This document shows, one piece after another, positions 63,525 through 64,000 of a stretch of 64,000 nt of DNA. Position numbers and translations under genes: made by a program. Within the stretch, counting starts at the first letter, position 1. The number at the start of each line of letters is the position of its first letter. The stretch is from assembly GCF_002252525.1 (NCBI RefSeq), contig NZ_NNRM01000041.1:124001-188000 (forward strand), read 5' to 3'. The notes beneath the pieces were generated by a model, which was not told the DNA's origin, did not search any database, and saw only the letters and a list, made by a program, of their open reading frames with translations. This stretch comes from Brucella pseudogrignonensis. Lineage in GTDB: Bacteria; Pseudomonadota; Alphaproteobacteria; Rhizobiales; Rhizobiaceae.

Positions 63525-64000
63525 TTATGGGGTTACGTCGAAGCCGAACCACTTTTCGGAAAGCTTCTTGATCGTACCATCGGCCTTGGCTGCTTCAATG
63601 GCTTCATTGAACATCTTCTGCAGTTCAGGTTCATTCTTGCGGATACCAACTGCAACGCCGCGACCCAGAATGCCACCCTTGAAGTAAGGACCGGTCATGA
63701 CGATGTCTTCATTGCCCGGCTTCTTGGCTGCATCGGAGAGGTAAGCCAGCGAGGCAACAACCAAATCGACGCGGCCCGACTTGAGATCGAGGTCATGCTG
63801 ATCAGTGGTCTTGTATTCACGGATATCGGTTGAATCCTTGAAGTACTTATCCAGCAGCGAGAGGCCGAGCGAAGCGGTCTGAACGCCAACGGTACGACCC
63901 TTGATTTCAGCAGCGATCTCGTCGATTGCCTTCTGGTTCGCTTCTTCATCCTTGGCGAGATAAAGCGTTTCGCCAGTGTGTGGCAGCTTGGCAAACGGGC
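63525..64000 (-). CDS. Polar amino-acid ABC transporter substrate-binding protein (partial)
   Basis: The 5' part lies beyond the window; 157 C-terminal residues are visible. GRTVGVQTASLGLSLLDKY, SGRVDLVVASLAYL, GPYFKGGILGRGVAVGIRKNEPEL and the ending KLSEKWFGFDVTP match the lysine/arginine/ornithine- or octopine-binding branch of the SBP_bac_3 family. Periplasmic. Ligand not assignable. Confidence 0.88.
   Translation of the reverse strand, partial: PFAKLPHTGETLYLAKDEEANQKAIDEIAAEIKGRTVGVQTASLGLSLLDKYFKDSTDIREYKTTDQHDLDLKSGRVDLVVASLAYLSDAAKKPGNEDIVMTGPYFKGGILGRGVAVGIRKNEPELQKMFNEAIEAAKADGTIKKLSEKWFGFDVTP

Noticed and set aside
1-64000. CRISPR arrays, insertion sequences, prophage or rRNA genes
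   Set aside because: No regularly spaced repeats, transposase or integrase motifs, or rRNA sequence were seen.

Overview
The window reads as a chromosomal segment of an alphaproteobacterium of the order Rhizobiales, most likely the Brucella/Ochrobactrum group. The reasons are the overall protein character, the leuD/leuB/asd/serA neighbourhood, a NadQ-type NAD regulator, about 100-bp palindromic repeats resembling the Brucella Bru-RS elements, and a second dispersed repeat built on GTGTGAAACGGTTTT. This placement rests on pattern recognition, not alignment. Coding density is high. There is one tRNA and no rRNA, IS element, phage or CRISPR array.

Layout: (1) 46-4372: an MFS exporter, a secreted FG-GAP-like protein and a BaiN/HI0933-type flavoprotein. 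(2) 4508-11846: a GT-C-type membrane glycosyltransferase candidate converges on a five-gene operon encoding a UbiA-HAD fusion, a DprE1-like oxidase, an ArnE-like SMR protein, an extended SDR and a class III aminotransferase. Together they look like a complete pathway for making, flipping and transferring a polyprenyl-phosphate-linked (amino)pentose. This is the strongest candidate for an undescribed system. (3) 12143-14272: a diguanylate cyclase with a duplicated sensor domain, and a YigZ protein. (4) 14440-23640: a nucleobase/amide salvage region (cytosine-deaminase-like enzyme, BMP-type ABC importer, amidase, Tat-exported amidohydrolase). (5) 23852-33824: housekeeping genes (typA, mgtE, Bcr/CflA exporter, M3 peptidase) and small metabolic genes. 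(6) 34060-46828: leuD, a DapA-like lyase, ohr/ohrR, asd with a threonine-rich leader peptide and attenuator, serA, an MHS transporter with a large periplasmic insertion, ada and leuB. (7) 47050-50152: Trm112-like, LON-domain, thioredoxin-TPR and YbaK genes and tRNA-Gly. (8) 50248-58897: a siderophore/chelate locus (two FecCD permeases, binding protein, ATPase, IclR regulator, TonB receptor, NtaA/EmoA-like FMN monooxygenase). (9) 58908-63375: nadQ-nadABC, with two palindromes on a sigma70-like promoter. (10) A partial amino-acid binding protein at the right edge.

Two repeat families shape gene ends. The short family sits directly after stop codons six times, its first bases supplying or abutting the stop. 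The roughly 100-bp palindromic family occurs three times, once inside the presumed 5' UTR of nadA. Intrinsic terminators separate most convergent pairs.
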